From NCBI GenBank assembly GCA_017543445.1, contig JAFYGB010000083.1, positions 1-61,537 of the forward strand: a stretch of 61,537 nucleotides of DNA, in the 5' to 3' direction. The DNA is from Lachnospiraceae bacterium (GTDB taxonomy: Bacteria > Bacillota > Clostridia > Lachnospirales > Lachnospiraceae). How positions within the stretch are numbered: position 1 is the first letter of the stretch; each line of letters starts with the position of its first letter. A program made the translations under genes and the position numbers. Under the pieces are notes generated by a model, which saw only the letters and a list, made by a program, of their open reading frames with translations, searched no databases and was not told where the DNA came from. Positions 52,285-61,108 of the stretch are shown here, piece by piece.

Positions 52285-53478
52285 ATGACAGAGCGAGAAG
52301 CCAGAGAACGCGCACGAAAACTGCGTTTCTTTCGTCTGCTCGGAATCGTATTTTTGATGATGATCTTCCTGCTGTCGTTCCTGCGCCTCATCTGGCCGCG
52401 AAAAGCCTACTCCGCACAGGAGCGCCGGACGCTGGCACAGCTTCCCGAGATGACGACCGAGAACCTGCGAAACGGCACGTTTTCCAACGCGATGGAAGAC
52501 TATCTGGCCGACCAGTTCCCGGCGCGAAATGTCTGGGTGTACCTGGACGACCTGCGTGGCCGCATTATGGGAGAGAAGTATTCCCAGGGGGTATACCGCA
52601 GCGGCAGCAGTTATCTGATCGAAGAATTCAAACGCACGGATGACGCCCGCGCCGCAAAGACGACGAAGGCGGTGCTGGATTATCTGCGCGAATATCCTGA
52701 TATCCCGGCCTATTTCATGCTGGTACCGAACGCTTCCTGGATCCTTAAGGATAAGCTGCCGAGTGGCGCGCCGATCGACTCCGAAGAGGACTGGTACACG
52801 TCTTGGGCACAGGAGGTGAAAAACGCGAACCTTTCGAACCTGAAGGTGGTTTCGCTTGCATCCGCATTTACCGAAGAAACGGTTCAGGGGAAGCAGATCT
52901 ACTACCGCACGGACCACCACTGGACGACCTACGGAGCGTACGTTGGCGCGAAGAACCTGGCCGCGGAGATGGGGCTGCCGTTTGACACGCAGGAGTGGAA
53001 GAAGGTCGAGGTCCACAACCGTTTCCAGGGTACCTTGATGAGTAAGAGCGGTTTCTACAGCCGCACCGCGGATACGATCGAACTGTATCTGCCGGATCCG
53101 GATATCGAGTGCGTGACCGCATATAAGGAGCAGCAGAAGACGCTGCCCGGTCTGTATTCGTCCGAAGGACTCGCAGGGGATGACCCGTACGAGGTATTCT
53201 TCGGGGGCAATTACCCCTGGCTGAACATCTCCACGAAGGCGAAAACGAACCGGAAGCTCCTGATCTTTAAGGACTCCTATGCAAATGCAATGATCGGATT
53301 TTTATGTCCGTTCTTCTCGGAGATCCATGTGGTGGATCCGAGATACTATACCGGCGATATCCGGACATTGACCGCTTCCGCAGGCATCACGGATATCTGC
53401 TTCCTGTACAATATAAAGACATATTATGAGGACGCGTCGCTTTCGCTGATCCTGGAAGGAGGCGAAGCGGATGAATAA
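52285..53478 (+). CDS. DHHW/AlgX-like surface polymer O-acetylation protein
   Basis: 397-residue protein with an N-terminal membrane helix (about 18-40) and an extracytoplasmic SGNH-like domain. The signature TDHHWTTYGAYVGAKNLA (near residue 215) marks the DHHW family; the loop KDSYANAMIGF near residue 335 carries a Ser that may be the nucleophile. Related AlgJ/AlgX-type proteins accept acetyl groups from MBOAT partners and transfer them to polymers. The ATG at 52285 follows AGGAGGT with a 7-base gap. It overlaps the next gene by eight bases. The target polymer is unknown. Confidence 0.85.
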   Translation: MTEREARERARKLRFFRLLGIVFLMMIFLLSFLRLIWPRKAYSAQERRTLAQLPEMTTENLRNGTFSNAMEDYLADQFPARNVWVYLDDLRGRIMGEKYSQGVYRSGSSYLIEEFKRTDDARAAKTTKAVLDYLREYPDIPAYFMLVPNASWILKDKLPSGAPIDSEEDWYTSWAQEVKNANLSNLKVVSLASAFTEETVQGKQIYYRTDHHWTTYGAYVGAKNLAAEMGLPFDTQEWKKVEVHNRFQGTLMSKSGFYSRTADTIELYLPDPDIECVTAYKEQQKTLPGLYSSEGLAGDDPYEVFFGGNYPWLNISTKAKTNRKLLIFKDSYANAMIGFLCPFFSEIHVVDPRYYTGDIRTLTASAGITDICFLYNIKTYYEDASLSLILEGGEADE

Positions 53479-54523
53479 TCATTATAAGAAACTCATGCGT
53501 AAGGCCTTCCATCTGATCTTAGGCGCGATCGGTTTCTTCCTCTTCGTCACCTTACTGTACGTGATTGCTGTGAGTGGGAAGAAACCTGTGAAGGCGGGCG
53601 TGGATATTGTAAAAGGCATCGAGGAGCAGAACGTGCCGGCTCTGCTGCAGGCCATCCGCCAGAAAGATGTAACGGAAATCGATGTGACCGTTCCGACCAC
53701 GGAAGTGCCCATTTATTCGGTTCCGGAGAAGACTACAGAGGAAGCCACGACACTGGCACCCGAACCTCCGGTAACTGAGATCGACGTGACCGAACCGGCG
53801 GATGAGGCCCTTACACAGGAACCGGTCGTACAGCCGACCGATCCGCCGACCGATCCGCCGACGCAGGCGCCGACCGATCCGATCGAGACGGATCCGCCGC
53901 TCACGGTCAAGCAGATCAAGATCCAGGATTTCCAGGCCGAATGGAATGAAAAACTCGATCAAAACGATGTCCGGAACCTGTCGAACGAAGAGCAACAGCA
54001 GATCCATGCGATGTTCATGAATACGATCTTCTTCGGTGACTCGATGACGCAGGCCATCGGTGACTATGGCTTTATCGATATGTCGCAGGTTATCTATAAG
54101 AGAAGCGCATCCGTGGATGCATTGATCGAGAAGATCCCGGAAGTTGCCGCGGTCTATCCCGAGCGGGTGATCATTTTCGTCGGTTTGAACAACTGTAACT
54201 TTTATAAGACACCGGAGGATTTCGCGACCGCATTTACCGCACTCGTTCAGAAACTTCGGGAGCAGATCCCGGGCGTGACACTTTGTGTGTCCTCCCTGCT
54301 TCCGCCGTCGGATGTGCTGGGGTCGACCCGTGCGGATCTCGTACGTGCTCCGATGTACGACGCACTGTTGAACCACACGGCAAATATGTTAGGTGTGGAA
54401 TACATTGACGCTAAGTGGATCGTCCGCCAGCAGAACTATCTGAAGGACGGCATCCACATGAACCGGACGTTTTACCGGGTATGGTTCCGCTATCTGCAAT
54501 TGCTAATGGGACCGAACCTGTGA
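53471..54523 (+). CDS. membrane-anchored SGNH/GDSL hydrolase-like protein
   Basis: 350 residues. A membrane helix at about 14-34 is followed by a long Thr/Pro/Glu-rich spacer with TDPPTDPPTQAPTDP repeats (about 75-145), then an SGNH domain: block I FFGDSMTQAIGDYGF near 187, block III GLNNCNF (GxNN instead of GxND) and block V DGIHMN. Such proteins act as acetyl esterases or acetyltransferases on wall polymers. The overlap with the DHHW gene and the MBOAT upstream place it in one O-acylation operon. A hairpin terminator follows. Confidence 0.85.
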   Translation: MNNHYKKLMRKAFHLILGAIGFFLFVTLLYVIAVSGKKPVKAGVDIVKGIEEQNVPALLQAIRQKDVTEIDVTVPTTEVPIYSVPEKTTEEATTLAPEPPVTEIDVTEPADEALTQEPVVQPTDPPTDPPTQAPTDPIETDPPLTVKQIKIQDFQAEWNEKLDQNDVRNLSNEEQQQIHAMFMNTIFFGDSMTQAIGDYGFIDMSQVIYKRSASVDALIEKIPEVAAVYPERVIIFVGLNNCNFYKTPEDFATAFTALVQKLREQIPGVTLCVSSLLPPSDVLGSTRADLVRAPMYDALLNHTANMLGVEYIDAKWIVRQQNYLKDGIHMNRTFYRVWFRYLQLLMGPNL

Positions 54524-54544
54524 TCGGACGAAACTGTGATAAAG

Positions 54545-54590
54545 AATCCCCCGGCTGCGATTTTTCGCTTTACAAGGTCCGGGGGATTCG
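54545..54590 (+). terminator. hairpin after the O-acylation operon, overlapping the icd promoter
   Basis: GAATCCCCCGG pairs with CCGGGGGATTC around a loop of about 24 bases. No T-run follows. The right arm forms the spacer of the promoter at 54569-54597. Confidence 0.65.
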
Positions 54591-54597
54591 TTATAAT
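54569..54597 (+). promoter_or_regulatory. promoter of icd
   Basis: TTTACA at 54569-54574, a 17-base spacer and TATAAT at 54592-54597. Confidence 0.8.
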
Positions 54598-54659
54598 CAT
54601 AACGATATTAGTAAATTTGAATTCCGGCGTATGCCGACACCAAAGGAGACATAAATACG

Positions 54660-55874
54660 ATGCAGAAGATCCAAATGACGACGCCGATCGTAGAGATGGA
54701 CGGCGATGAGATGACCCGAATCCTGTGGCAGATGATCAAGGATGAACTCATCCTTCCGTTCGTAGACCTGAAGAGCGAGTACTACGATCTGGGTCTGGAG
54801 AACCGTGATAAAACCGATGATCAGGTTACCATCGATTCGGCCAATGCAGCAAGAAAATATGGCGTTGCGGTAAAATGCGCGACCATTACCCCGAATGCGG
54901 CACGTGTAAAAGAGTATAACTTAAAAGAGATGTGGAAGAGCCCGAACGCCACCATCCGTGCGATCATGGACGGCACCGTATTCCGCGCGCCCATCCTCGT
55001 AAAGGGCGTAGAGCCTTACGTGCGTACATGGAAGAAGCCCATCACCATCGCCCGTCACGCTTATGGCGACCTCTATAAGGCCAGCGAGATGAAGATCCCG
55101 GGTCCCGGAAAGCTGGAGCTCGTATATACCGCAGCGGATGGCAGCGAGGCACGTGAACTGGTTCACGAGTATAAGAGTGCCGGTATCGCTCAGGGTATGC
55201 ACAACCTGATCCCTTCGATCGAGAGCTTTGCACGCAGCTGCTTCTCCTATGCATTGGATACGAAGCAGGATCTGTGGTTCGCTACGAAGGATACCATCTC
55301 CAAGAAGTACGATCATACCTTTAAGGATATCTTCCAGGAGATCTATGATAATGAGTATAAGGATGCGTTCGAGAAGGCCGGCATCGAGTATTTCTACACT
55401 CTGATCGATGACGCGGTAGCCCGTGTGGTAAAGAGCGAGGGCGGCTACATCTGGGCCTGCAAGAACTACGATGGCGACGTTATGAGTGATATGGTAGCGA
55501 CCGCTTTCGGTTCCCTGGCTATGATGACCAGCGTTCTGGTTTCCCCGGACGGAAAATACGAGTATGAGGCAGCACATGGTACCGTACAGCGCCACTACTA
55601 TAAGTACCTGAAGGGTGAGGAGACCTCCACAAACTCTGTAGCGACGATCTTCGCATGGAGCGGAGCACTCCGCCGCCGCGGTCAGATGGATAACCTCCCG
55701 GAGCTGATGAACTACGCAGACTGCCTGGAGAAGGCGACCATCGACACCATCGAAGAGGGCTACATGACGAAGGACCTCGCACTGGTTTCGACCCTGCCGG
55801 AGATCCACGCATTGTCCAGCGAAGGCTTCATCAAGGCCATCGCAGAGCGTCTTACGAAGCTGCTTGCAAAATAA
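54660..55874 (+). CDS. icd: NADP-dependent isocitrate dehydrogenase
   Basis: Oxidative decarboxylation of isocitrate to 2-oxoglutarate, supplying glutamate precursors. The 404-residue protein belongs to the type with eukaryotic-like sequence ([55 protein letters not shown] and [16 protein letters not shown]). It is about the usual length of that group and differs from the E. coli type. It is monocistronic with its own promoter and terminator. No aconitase or citrate synthase gene is adjacent. Confidence 0.97.
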   Translation: MQKIQMTTPIVEMDGDEMTRILWQMIKDELILPFVDLKSEYYDLGLENRDKTDDQVTIDSANAARKYGVAVKCATITPNAARVKEYNLKEMWKSPNATIRAIMDGTVFRAPILVKGVEPYVRTWKKPITIARHAYGDLYKASEMKIPGPGKLELVYTAADGSEARELVHEYKSAGIAQGMHNLIPSIESFARSCFSYALDTKQDLWFATKDTISKKYDHTFKDIFQEIYDNEYKDAFEKAGIEYFYTLIDDAVARVVKSEGGYIWACKNYDGDVMSDMVATAFGSLAMMTSVLVSPDGKYEYEAAHGTVQRHYYKYLKGEETSTNSVATIFAWSGALRRRGQMDNLPELMNYADCLEKATIDTIEEGYMTKDLALVSTLPEIHALSSEGFIKAIAERLTKLLAK

Positions 55875-55892
55875 TATATAGCGATAAGATCC

Positions 55893-55929
55893 GACTGGGA
55901 AATGGTAGCATTTCCCAGTCATTTCTTTC
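55893..55929 (+). terminator. terminator after icd
   Basis: Perfect GACTGGGAAATG/CATTTCCCAGTC stem with a GTAG loop, then ATTTCTTTC. Confidence 0.88.
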
Positions 55930-55956
55930 AAAAAACTTACAATCTTTCGATTTTAA

Positions 55957-55985
55957 TTGACGCATTCGTGCATTTCTGCTATTAT
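55957..55985 (+). promoter_or_regulatory. promoter of the first tandem lipoprotein gene
   Basis: TTGACG at 55957-55962, a 17-base spacer and TATTAT at 55980-55985. A leader of about 125 bases follows, with a CTCAA...TTGAG hairpin. Confidence 0.75.
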
Positions 55986-56114
55986 ACGTGTGTCGCAGGG
56001 GTGTATTCTGTGTTTCACGGGGAGGAGTCATCGCGCGTCTGCGGCGAGAGAAACTCAAGGGGTGTGCTTTCTTTTGAGCCACACAGACTAACTTTAAAAA
56101 AGTGAGGATGGATT

Positions 56115-57773
56115 ATGAGAAAAACAAAGAAATTTGCCGCCGTATCCATGAGTGCTATGATGGCACTTGCTTCTATGGCCGGATGTACCAAGAAGGATAG
56201 CGGCGAAGAGACCACACAGGCTACACAGGCAAACGTTGAGACCACGGCGGAGAACACGACCGAAGCTCAGCAGACGACCGCAGCAGCGGTCCAGACCACA
56301 GCAGCAGTTGCTGAGGTTACTCAGGAAGACAAGAGCGGTAATGGTGAAGCAGATAAGACCACCGAAGCTCCTGCCGAGAAGACCACCGAAGCTCCTGTTG
56401 AGAAGACCACCGAAGCTCCTACCGAAGAGCCTACAGAGGAACCCACCGAAGAGGCTACAAAGGCAGGTAACGGTGAAGTTGTTGAGATCAAGACCACAGA
56501 TGTACTTGCAAAGCTTGTAGATTCTGTAAAGGTTGGCGAGAAGTCTTCCAATAAGGTCGAGGTTTCTATCGACCTTGGAGATCTGCTTGCAAGCACATTG
56601 AGCCTGACCGACGTTAAGCTGGATATCGACGTTGACAGTTTTGTAGATATCGCAGGTAAGAAGGGCTCCGGTACTGTTGGTGTAGACCTTAAGTCGAAAG
56701 AGATGAACATCGCAGGCGATCTGGTTCGCTTCGCAGTAGATCAGGATCACACAGCGATCAACATCGACGCACTTAAGCTTGTTGCAAGCGTATTCGGAAG
56801 TGAAGATGCAGTTGGCGCATTGCTTCAGGGCATGGGTATTCCGCTCACGACCGCTGATATCAAGAAGATCACCAGCGTTCAGCTTCCGGTTGGAACCGAC
56901 ATCGTTGATTTTAAGACCCTTGATGGTGATGCACTGGCATTTGCTAAGGATTACGCAAAGCGTATCTTAAGCGATGTAGATGCTCGTTCCGTAAAGGAGA
57001 ATGGCGGCAAGATCGAGATCACACCGGATGGTGCATTCCTTGCATCTATGGCACGTTCTGTGATCCTGAACACGAAAGATGAAGATATCGATAAGTTCTT
57101 TGACATCATGGCGCAGTCGATGCCTTCTGTAAACCAGGATAAGCTTACAAAGGCTGCAGTAGCGATCATGGATGAGATCGAAGCCGGTGTTACAAAGGCT
57201 GGCATGAGCCTGGCAGATCTCGGTCTTACAGATTTCCGCCAGACTGTAGATGAAGCTCTTCAGAAGGTCGGCGGTGCGATCGAAGTGCTTCCGGAGACTC
57301 TTGACGAAGTAAAGGAAGAAGTTAAGGAGGCTCTGAATAAGGTACGCCCTGAGCTTCTTGAGGACCTTAAGTCTGAGGAGTCCTATCAGAAGGCGATCGA
57401 TGAGATCGACGAGATGATCACAGAAGTATTCAAGAAGGGTCTTCCGAAGATCGTGATCGAGGCAAATGGTGACGTACTGAAGGCAACCGTTGAAGGCGAG
57501 CTGGATGTTACGGAAATCCTTTCCACTCTTTCTTCTGTAGCTCCGATCGGTGATATCGCGGATGTTGAGGAAGATGCAGAGCCGAAGGTATTCAAGTTCT
57601 CCGCAACTTATACATATGAGAACGGTAAGGGTTCCTTCCAGGATGTTGAGGGTGCTTCGAAGCTCTCCGATGTCATTGCTACAGTTCTGAATGTTGTTAA
57701 GACCATGCAGGCTGCACAGGAAGGACAGGGAAGCGGTTCCGACGTTTTGTCCGGATTGCTCTCAGGTCTGTAA
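56115..57773 (+). CDS. lipoprotein with Thr/Glu-rich stalk, tandem paralogue 1
   Basis: 552 residues. The signal peptide MRKTKKFAAVSMSAMMALASMAGC ends in a lipobox MAGC. Residues 25-115 form a low-complexity stalk with EKTTEAP repeats and long acidic Thr runs, typical of a spacer through the wall. The remaining 430 residues form a domain I do not recognise, with FAKDYAKRILSDVDARSV and GAFLASMARSVILNTKDEDIDKFF near the middle. These segments recur in the next gene, so the two are paralogues. It has its own promoter and terminator. Codon use suggests good expression. Confidence 0.8.
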   Translation: MRKTKKFAAVSMSAMMALASMAGCTKKDSGEETTQATQANVETTAENTTEAQQTTAAAVQTTAAVAEVTQEDKSGNGEADKTTEAPAEKTTEAPVEKTTEAPTEEPTEEPTEEATKAGNGEVVEIKTTDVLAKLVDSVKVGEKSSNKVEVSIDLGDLLASTLSLTDVKLDIDVDSFVDIAGKKGSGTVGVDLKSKEMNIAGDLVRFAVDQDHTAINIDALKLVASVFGSEDAVGALLQGMGIPLTTADIKKITSVQLPVGTDIVDFKTLDGDALAFAKDYAKRILSDVDARSVKENGGKIEITPDGAFLASMARSVILNTKDEDIDKFFDIMAQSMPSVNQDKLTKAAVAIMDEIEAGVTKAGMSLADLGLTDFRQTVDEALQKVGGAIEVLPETLDEVKEEVKEALNKVRPELLEDLKSEESYQKAIDEIDEMITEVFKKGLPKIVIEANGDVLKATVEGELDVTEILSTLSSVAPIGDIADVEEDAEPKVFKFSATYTYENGKGSFQDVEGASKLSDVIATVLNVVKTMQAAQEGQGSGSDVLSGLLSGL

Positions 57774-57797
57774 AATAGAATTATAAATCATAGACCG

Positions 57798-57830
57798 CAG
57801 GTCCGGGCACATGTCCGGACCTGTTTTTTG
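57798..57830 (+). terminator. terminator between the tandem lipoprotein genes
   Basis: CAGGTCCGG pairs perfectly with CCGGACCTG around GCACATGT, followed by six T. Confidence 0.9.
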
Positions 57831-57879
57831 TTTGCATCTCGAAATTTCTTTCGTTTTTCTTACAATATGGGAAATGAAA

Positions 57880-57908
57880 TTGACCGACCGACGGCTGTCC
57901 TCTATAAT
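57880..57908 (+). promoter_or_regulatory. promoter of the second tandem lipoprotein gene
   Basis: TTGACC at 57880-57885, a 17-base spacer and TATAAT at 57903-57908. The leader holds GTCGGA/TCCGAC and GGCGCAG/CTGCGCC hairpins. Confidence 0.85.
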
Positions 57909-58005
57909 GTTACAGTCGGAACGAATGTCCGACCAGGCGCAGCCTGCGCCCGGCCCTCTATCGGAAGAAGGATTTGTTTATGTGTTTAAAAGAAGAGGAA
58001 TACGA

Positions 58006-59544
58006 ATGAGAAGAACGAAAAAGCTAACGACGATCGCAGCCAGTCTGACATTGGCCCTTGCATCTGCTTGCGGATGCTCGAATAAGAATAACCAGGGGCC
58101 GACCGAGAGCGCGGGCGCCGAGACTTTTGATACGATATCCACGACAGCTGCACCGAATATGGAGGAGCCGCAAACGAACGAGCAGGATTCAAAGAAGGAT
58201 GACAGCAGTTCGGCGACGCGGGCGGACAGGACTTCGGCCGGCACCACGGAAAACGAGCAGGGAACGAACGAGACTGCAAGGCGGGAGACGACCGATCCCG
58301 CGAAACCGATCGAGTATGAGGATATCGATACCAACGGATCGCTCACCGGCTTTTTGAACATGATGGACGGCGTGGATTCGATGCGCCTGACGATGGATCT
58401 GAACATGAACATCAGTAACGCCTACCCGGGTGAGTGGAGTCTGGGCGGCACCGGCGGTTCGATCAAGATCCGCACCGAGGATCAGTGGGATATGGAGCAG
58501 ATGATCCTGGGCGGCACCGTCTATTTCGACCTGAATATGGATACGATGAAGTTCTCGGATGAACTTCTTTCCTTCGCTGTAGATAAGAACGAAATACAGA
58601 TCTCAACGACGCTGCCGGATCTTCTGGCAGGCCTGCTCGGCGGGTCGGATCAGCTCGACATGATGCTTCAGCAGTTCGTGGGCGGGATCACATTTGACGA
58701 GATAAAGAGTATCTCCGCATTTTCGATCCCTGTGGGTACCGGGATCTTAAATCCTACGAAGGTCGATGAAAACGCACGTCAGTTCGCCCTGGATTATCTG
58801 ACACGTATCCTCAGTGAACTGGATGCACGAAGCGTCACAGGCAGCGGAAACGATATCACGATCGAGGTGAATGGAGCATTTGCCGCATCCGTCATGCGTT
58901 CCCTCGCGAAGAATACAAAGGATTCCGATTACACGTACTTCTTTAAGTATTTGCAGGAGAATGGCACGCCTTCCTACAATGATCAGGAATTATATGCGGC
59001 TGCCGGACGCCTTGCGGAACAGATCAATAAGGGATGTGAAGCTGCCGGTCGCGGGCTGAACCTGACGGCAGACGACCTGATCAATGAATTTAACCGATAC
59101 TATCTTGAATTCTCCGACGATGCCGGCGCACAACTGTTTGCCAGCGAGTCAGAGATGGAGGAGTCCATCCGGAATATCCTCGGCGCCGTGAACGATAAAT
59201 ATGCCACGAAGGAGAACTACGAAGCAGCGGTCGAAGAATACGAGGCAGAGCTGCAGGAGTACTTTAAGGATGGTTATCCGAAGATCCACATCCACTACGA
59301 TGATAAAGCGAAGACTGCGGATATTTCCGCTGATTTTGCCGTAACGGATATGGCGACCGGAGAGAAGATCGACCTGAATCTCGCTATTCACCTGGAGAAG
59401 GCAGTCGTATCGATCCAAAAGATTCCGAATACGGTCGAATTCTCCGAAGTTGTGCGCGTCGGTTATAAACTGGTAAATGCGATGGGAAATCTGATGGGTC
59501 CCATGTTGTCCATGTCGGATTTGGATATTTCATTTACGAACTAG
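58006..59544 (+). CDS. lipoprotein, tandem paralogue 2
   Basis: 512 residues from the ATG at 58006 (the open frame extends to 57811, across the promoter, and is not credible). Signal peptide MRRTKKLTTIAASLTLALASACGC with a lipobox-like ACGC; Ser/Thr/Glu-rich stalk to about residue 105; then an outer domain with FALDYLTRILSELDARSV and GAFAASVMRSLAKNTKDSDYTYFF that align with paralogue 1. The paralogues share layout and length but are clearly diverged, and each has its own promoter, so they may be expressed under different conditions. Function unknown. Confidence 0.78.
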   Translation: MRRTKKLTTIAASLTLALASACGCSNKNNQGPTESAGAETFDTISTTAAPNMEEPQTNEQDSKKDDSSSATRADRTSAGTTENEQGTNETARRETTDPAKPIEYEDIDTNGSLTGFLNMMDGVDSMRLTMDLNMNISNAYPGEWSLGGTGGSIKIRTEDQWDMEQMILGGTVYFDLNMDTMKFSDELLSFAVDKNEIQISTTLPDLLAGLLGGSDQLDMMLQQFVGGITFDEIKSISAFSIPVGTGILNPTKVDENARQFALDYLTRILSELDARSVTGSGNDITIEVNGAFAASVMRSLAKNTKDSDYTYFFKYLQENGTPSYNDQELYAAAGRLAEQINKGCEAAGRGLNLTADDLINEFNRYYLEFSDDAGAQLFASESEMEESIRNILGAVNDKYATKENYEAAVEEYEAELQEYFKDGYPKIHIHYDDKAKTADISADFAVTDMATGEKIDLNLAIHLEKAVVSIQKIPNTVEFSEVVRVGYKLVNAMGNLMGPMLSMSDLDISFTN

Positions 59545-59569
59545 TAAACATAACAGAATAGATTTGCTG

Positions 59570-59602
59570 AACCGGGGCTGCTGCTATGGCACCCCGGTTT
59601 TT
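59570..59602 (+). terminator. terminator after lipoprotein paralogue 2
   Basis: ACCGGGG pairs with CCCCGGT around a loop of 13-15 bases, followed by a T-run. Confidence 0.82.
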
Positions 59603-59697
59603 GCTCTGTGGTTTTCTATATTCGAAGTTCATGGAGGCGGAGCAGCCGCCCAAAGGGAAAGGGGCGGTGCGACCTCGAAAAAATACAAAATATGGGT

Positions 59698-59726
59698 TGA
59701 CGAACGGCAAAGAACTATATTATACT
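59698..59726 (+). promoter_or_regulatory. promoter of the aminotransferase gene
   Basis: TTGACG at 59698-59703, a 17-base spacer and TTATAC at 59721-59726. Confidence 0.65.
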
Positions 59727-59794
59727 TGAAAAGTTAAAGAGACACCACGGGTTTCGGCCCGGTTCACTTTTGATAAAAAGGAGTACCGATCTGT

Positions 59795-61080
59795 ATGAAG
59801 GCTTACAATGAGTTGAGCAAAGAAGAGCTTCAGTCTGTAAAGAGAGCACTGGAAGCAGAGTATGAGAAGGTTAAGGAGATGGGACTTAAACTGGATATGT
59901 CCAGAGGTAAGCCCGGAAAGGATCAGTTGGATCTCTCCCTGCCTCTTTTGGATGTGCTGACTTCCGAGTCTTCCTTTAAGTGTGAGGCAGGTGTGGACGT
60001 TCGCAACTATGGCGTGCTGGACGGCATCCCGGAGATCAAAAGGATCATCGCGGATCTGATGGGAACGACACCCGATCACATGATCGTCTATGGAAACTCA
60101 AGCCTGAATATTATGTATGATACGATCGCACGGAGCGAGATGTTCGGTGTGCTGGGTTCTACACCCTGGTGCAAACTGGATGCACCGGTGAAGTTCCTCT
60201 GTCCGGTGCCCGGATATGACCGCCATTTCGCGATCACCGAGCTTTTCGGTATCGAGATGATCAACGTTCCTATGGATGAGAACGGCCCCGATATGGACAT
60301 GGTAGAGCGCCTGGTAGCGTCTGACCCTCAGATCAAGGGTATCTGGTGCGTACCGCAGTATTCGAACCCGTCGGGTATCGTCTACTCGGATGAAGTCGTG
60401 CTTCGCATGGCGAACCTGCAGCCGGCAGCAGAAGATTTCCGTATCTTCTGGGATAATGCTTACGCTATCCACCATCTGTACGATAATGCGAAGATCGTTC
60501 TCAACATCGTGGAAGCCTGCGAGAAGTCCGGTCATCCGGATATGTACTACGAGTTCTGCTCGACCTCGAAGGTAACATTTCCCGGTGCGGGCGTAGCCGC
60601 CATCATCACATCCCCGGCCAATGTAGCCGAGATCAAAAAGCAGATGACCATCCAGACGATCGGTCACGATAAGATCAATCAGCTGCGTCATGCGCAGTAT
60701 TTCAAGAACGCAGACGGCGTTCGTGAGCATATGAAGAAGCAGGCAGCGCTCCTGCGTCCGAAGTTCGAGACGGTACTTACCACACTCGATCAGGAACTCT
60801 CCGGTCTGAACATCGGTTCTTGGGTACGTCCGGTAGGTGGATACTTCATCTCTTCATGGCATTGCCCGGATGCGCGAAGAGGATCGTGGCGCTGTGTAAG
60901 GAAGCAGGCGTGGTCATGACCGGCGCCGGCGCGACCTACCCGTACGGAAAGGATCCGCAGGATGCAAATATTCGTATTGCGCCGACCTTCCCGTCCAGAG
61001 AAGAATTGGAGAAGGCTTGCAAGGTATTCGTACTTTGCGTAAAACTGGCATCGGTCGAGAAGTTGCTGGAGCAGGCTTAG
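59795..61080 (+). pseudogene. class I aminotransferase (aspartate aminotransferase type) with a frameshift
   Basis: PLP enzyme of the aspartate aminotransferase subgroup Ic (Asp_aminotransf family): KLDMSRGKPGKDQLDLS near the start, NYGVLDGIPEIK, PQYSNPSG, and the Lys region FCSTSKVTFPGAGVA. The first frame runs to 60919 but loses sense after GGYFISS; from about 60853 the other frame continues with [23 protein letters not shown] and ends at 61080 with a normal family C-terminus. A single missing base near 60850-60857 explains this; with it restored the protein would be about 428 residues. As given, the gene makes a truncated product. The RBS is AAGGAG before 59795. proC follows 28 bases later. 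Confidence 0.85.
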
Positions 61081-61108
61081 GGCGTCGCAGCAGCCGAAAG
61101 GAGAAAAT

